7,287 bases of DNA from Thermoanaerobacteraceae bacterium (GTDB lineage: Bacteria; Bacillota; Desulfotomaculia; Desulfotomaculales; Ammonificaceae). The notes beneath the pieces were generated by a model. That model was not told where the DNA came from. It saw only the letters and a list, made by a program, of their open reading frames with translations, and did no database searches. Position numbers and translations under genes: made by a program. The stretch lies in assembly GCA_030016455.1 (NCBI GenBank), contig JASEJH010000072.1, positions 1-7,287 on the forward strand, given 5' to 3'. Every line of letters starts with the position of its first letter. Positions within the stretch are counted from its first letter, which is position 1. Below are positions 6,529 to 7,287 of this stretch, piece after piece.

Positions 6529-6603
6529 TCGTTTTTCGCGGCCTCCGGGTTTTCTACCAAAGTTCGCCACCTGTGAGCGGATAGGGCCTGCTTTCGAAAA
6601 ATC

Positions 6604-6621
6604 AGAGTTTTGCAACACTCT
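6604..6621. repeat. 18-bp dyad, operator-like
   Basis: AGAGTTTTGCAACACTCT has two 9-bp half-sites that match in eight of nine positions as inverted repeats around a TTGCAA centre. The symmetry and size suit a dimeric DNA-binding protein, but no promoter or gene start lies next to it. It could also form an RNA hairpin (AGAGT/ACTCT). Confidence 0.4.
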
Positions 6622-6648
6622 CCCAGCTCAAACTCATCCCAAACGCGA

Positions 6649-6671
6649 CCGGGGCCTCCCGCAGGCCCCGG
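6649..6671 (-). terminator. Strong GC hairpin just past the stop of the right-edge gene
   Basis: CCGGGGCCT (6649-6657) and AGGCCCCGG (6663-6671) form a perfect 9-bp stem with a five-base loop, 3 nt beyond the minus-strand stop codon (6675-6677). On the minus strand the stem is followed by TCGCGTTTGGG, so the T-run is poor. The position suits a transcription terminator or 3'-end stabiliser for the minus-strand gene. On the plus strand no T-run follows. Confidence 0.6.
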
Positions 6672-6674
6672 CCT

Positions 6675-7287
6675 TCAGTTGAGCACCCTGATGGACGGTT
6701 TTAAACCCACCTTTTCAATCAGGGCCAGATAATCACGAGGAGTGGCCTCTTCCCACTTTTTACCCAGCAAAGCCAGGAAAACAGCCTCAATTACGTTCGT
6801 CCCGAAAGACCGCCCCGCGAGTTCAGGGGTGGTGGTGACGAGCATCCTGGCCCCCCGCTCCCTGAGTAGCGCCTCGTCCTGTTTAGTGGTGGTGTTGGTG
6901 AGGATTATTTTCCCGGGGATCGCGGGCGGAAGGTACCTTTTGATATAGTGGAAGTCGCCGGCGATGACCTCCGCCCATTCGTAGTAACGCCCGTACTTGG
7001 GTTTTTCCTTCTCCTGCTTCTTGCCTGTGGGATAGAGGATTTTGAAGGAAAGCCGTCCGAGGACGGGAAGGATAAGCGCAGCCAAAAAGGCAACCGTCGT
7101 GAGGCTCCGCAACGGTACCGGAATCCCGAGGGCGAAAATCAGGTCCCCAAAAATAACGTCGGCCCCGTTCTCGGCGAGGGCCTCGGCCATGCCGAAACGG
7201 TCAACGGCACTGACCAGCAACACCCGCTGGCCTTTACGCAAAATGCCTTCCTGGAAGAGCTGGTTGACCACCTGCCGCTCCAGAGTG
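6675..7287 (-). CDS. Conserved protein, C-terminal part (5' end outside the window); family sometimes labelled quinate 5-dehydrogenase
   Basis: The reading frame is open to the window edge on the minus strand and ends at TGA 6675-6677; about 204 residues are visible. The GTG at 7269-7271 is probably internal, because the frame upstream continues with TLERQV and no ribosome site is seen. Recognisable segments are LLVSAVDRFGMAEAL, GDLIFALGIPVPLRSL, a hydrophobic stretch TVAFLAALILPVLG, the basic linker YPTGKKQEKEKPKYGRYYEW, the segment IAGDFHYIKRYLP, and near the end LVTTTPELAGRSFGTNVIEA. From memory these match a roughly 300-residue family in thermophilic Clostridia that databases label quinate 5-dehydrogenase; that label is not supported by any motif seen here, so no function is claimed. 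It shows no link to formate metabolism. A strong hairpin follows its stop. Confidence 0.75.
   Translation of the reverse strand, partial: TLERQVVNQLFQEGILRKGQRVLLVSAVDRFGMAEALAENGADVIFGDLIFALGIPVPLRSLTTVAFLAALILPVLGRLSFKILYPTGKKQEKEKPKYGRYYEWAEVIAGDFHYIKRYLPPAIPGKIILTNTTTKQDEALLRERGARMLVTTTPELAGRSFGTNVIEAVFLALLGKKWEEATPRDYLALIEKVGLKPSIRVLN

Larger units (their letters stand above)
6303..6674. other. 372-bp noncoding region rich in inverted repeats
   Basis: This is a convergent interval between the small plus-strand gene and the minus-strand gene at the right edge. No convincing protein gene, tRNA (no T-loop GTTCGA-type motif in a cloverleaf) or known riboswitch signature was recognised on either strand. 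It does contain small consecutive hairpins (6343-6408), a 15-bp inverted repeat with a 59-nt interior (6440-6528), an 18-bp dyad (6604-6621) and a strong GC hairpin (6649-6671), each listed separately. The density of secondary structure suggests either a structured RNA or remnants of a small repeat element. Confidence 0.6.

Noticed and set aside
6303..6674. tRNA-Sec or other tRNA gene near the selenoprotein
   Set aside because: No T-arm motif or cloverleaf could be found on either strand.

Overview
The window reads as a GC-rich chromosomal segment from an anaerobic, probably thermophilic, member of the Clostridia (Moorella/Desulfotomaculum/Thermoanaerobacterales-like). This is an inference from the gene content, the purine-rich Shine-Dalgarno sites (AAGGGGG, GAGGGGAG, GGGAGG), the GTG and TTG starts, and the soluble NAD(P)-linked formate dehydrogenase typical of acetogens and syntrophs. 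No taxonomic search could be run.

Positions 6-5184 (+) hold a tight three-gene operon: a NuoE/HydC-like [2Fe-2S] subunit, a NuoF/HydB-like FMN, NAD(P) and Fe-S subunit, and a formate dehydrogenase catalytic subunit. The third gene is split by an in-frame TGA at 3556-3558. That TGA lies exactly at the active-site selenocysteine position (Cys-Ala-Arg-Leu-Sec-His) and is followed at once by a convincing bacterial SECIS hairpin (3559-3599). It is therefore one 895-residue selenoprotein read from 2497 to 5184. The subunit set suggests a cytoplasmic NAD(P)-dependent formate dehydrogenase/CO2 reductase. The extra ferredoxin domain of the NuoF subunit makes electron bifurcation with ferredoxin plausible but unproven.

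Positions 5185-5331 form a short intergenic stretch that begins with a six-unit heptanucleotide repeat. Convergent to the operon is an FdhD-type formate dehydrogenase accessory gene (5332-6039, -). FdhD proteins mature the Mo/W cofactor of formate dehydrogenases, so it fits its neighbours. This copy, however, has no CxxC sulfur-carrier motif: its only cysteine lies elsewhere. Divergent from it, across 68 bp that hold a good promoter for fdhD, is a 64-residue cysteine-containing protein ending in CQLGCF (6108-6302, +).

Positions 6303-6674 carry no convincing gene but are rich in inverted repeats: consecutive small hairpins, a perfect 15-bp inverted repeat with a 59-nt interior followed by a T-run, and an 18-bp dyad. 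A strong GC hairpin (6649-6671) sits just after the stop of the last gene. That gene (6675-7287, -) is the C-terminal part of a conserved protein cut by the window edge.

Nothing here is clearly a wholly new system. The points most worth following are the recoded selenoprotein, the possible bifurcating complex, the CxxC-less FdhD beside the small Cys protein, and the structured noncoding block.
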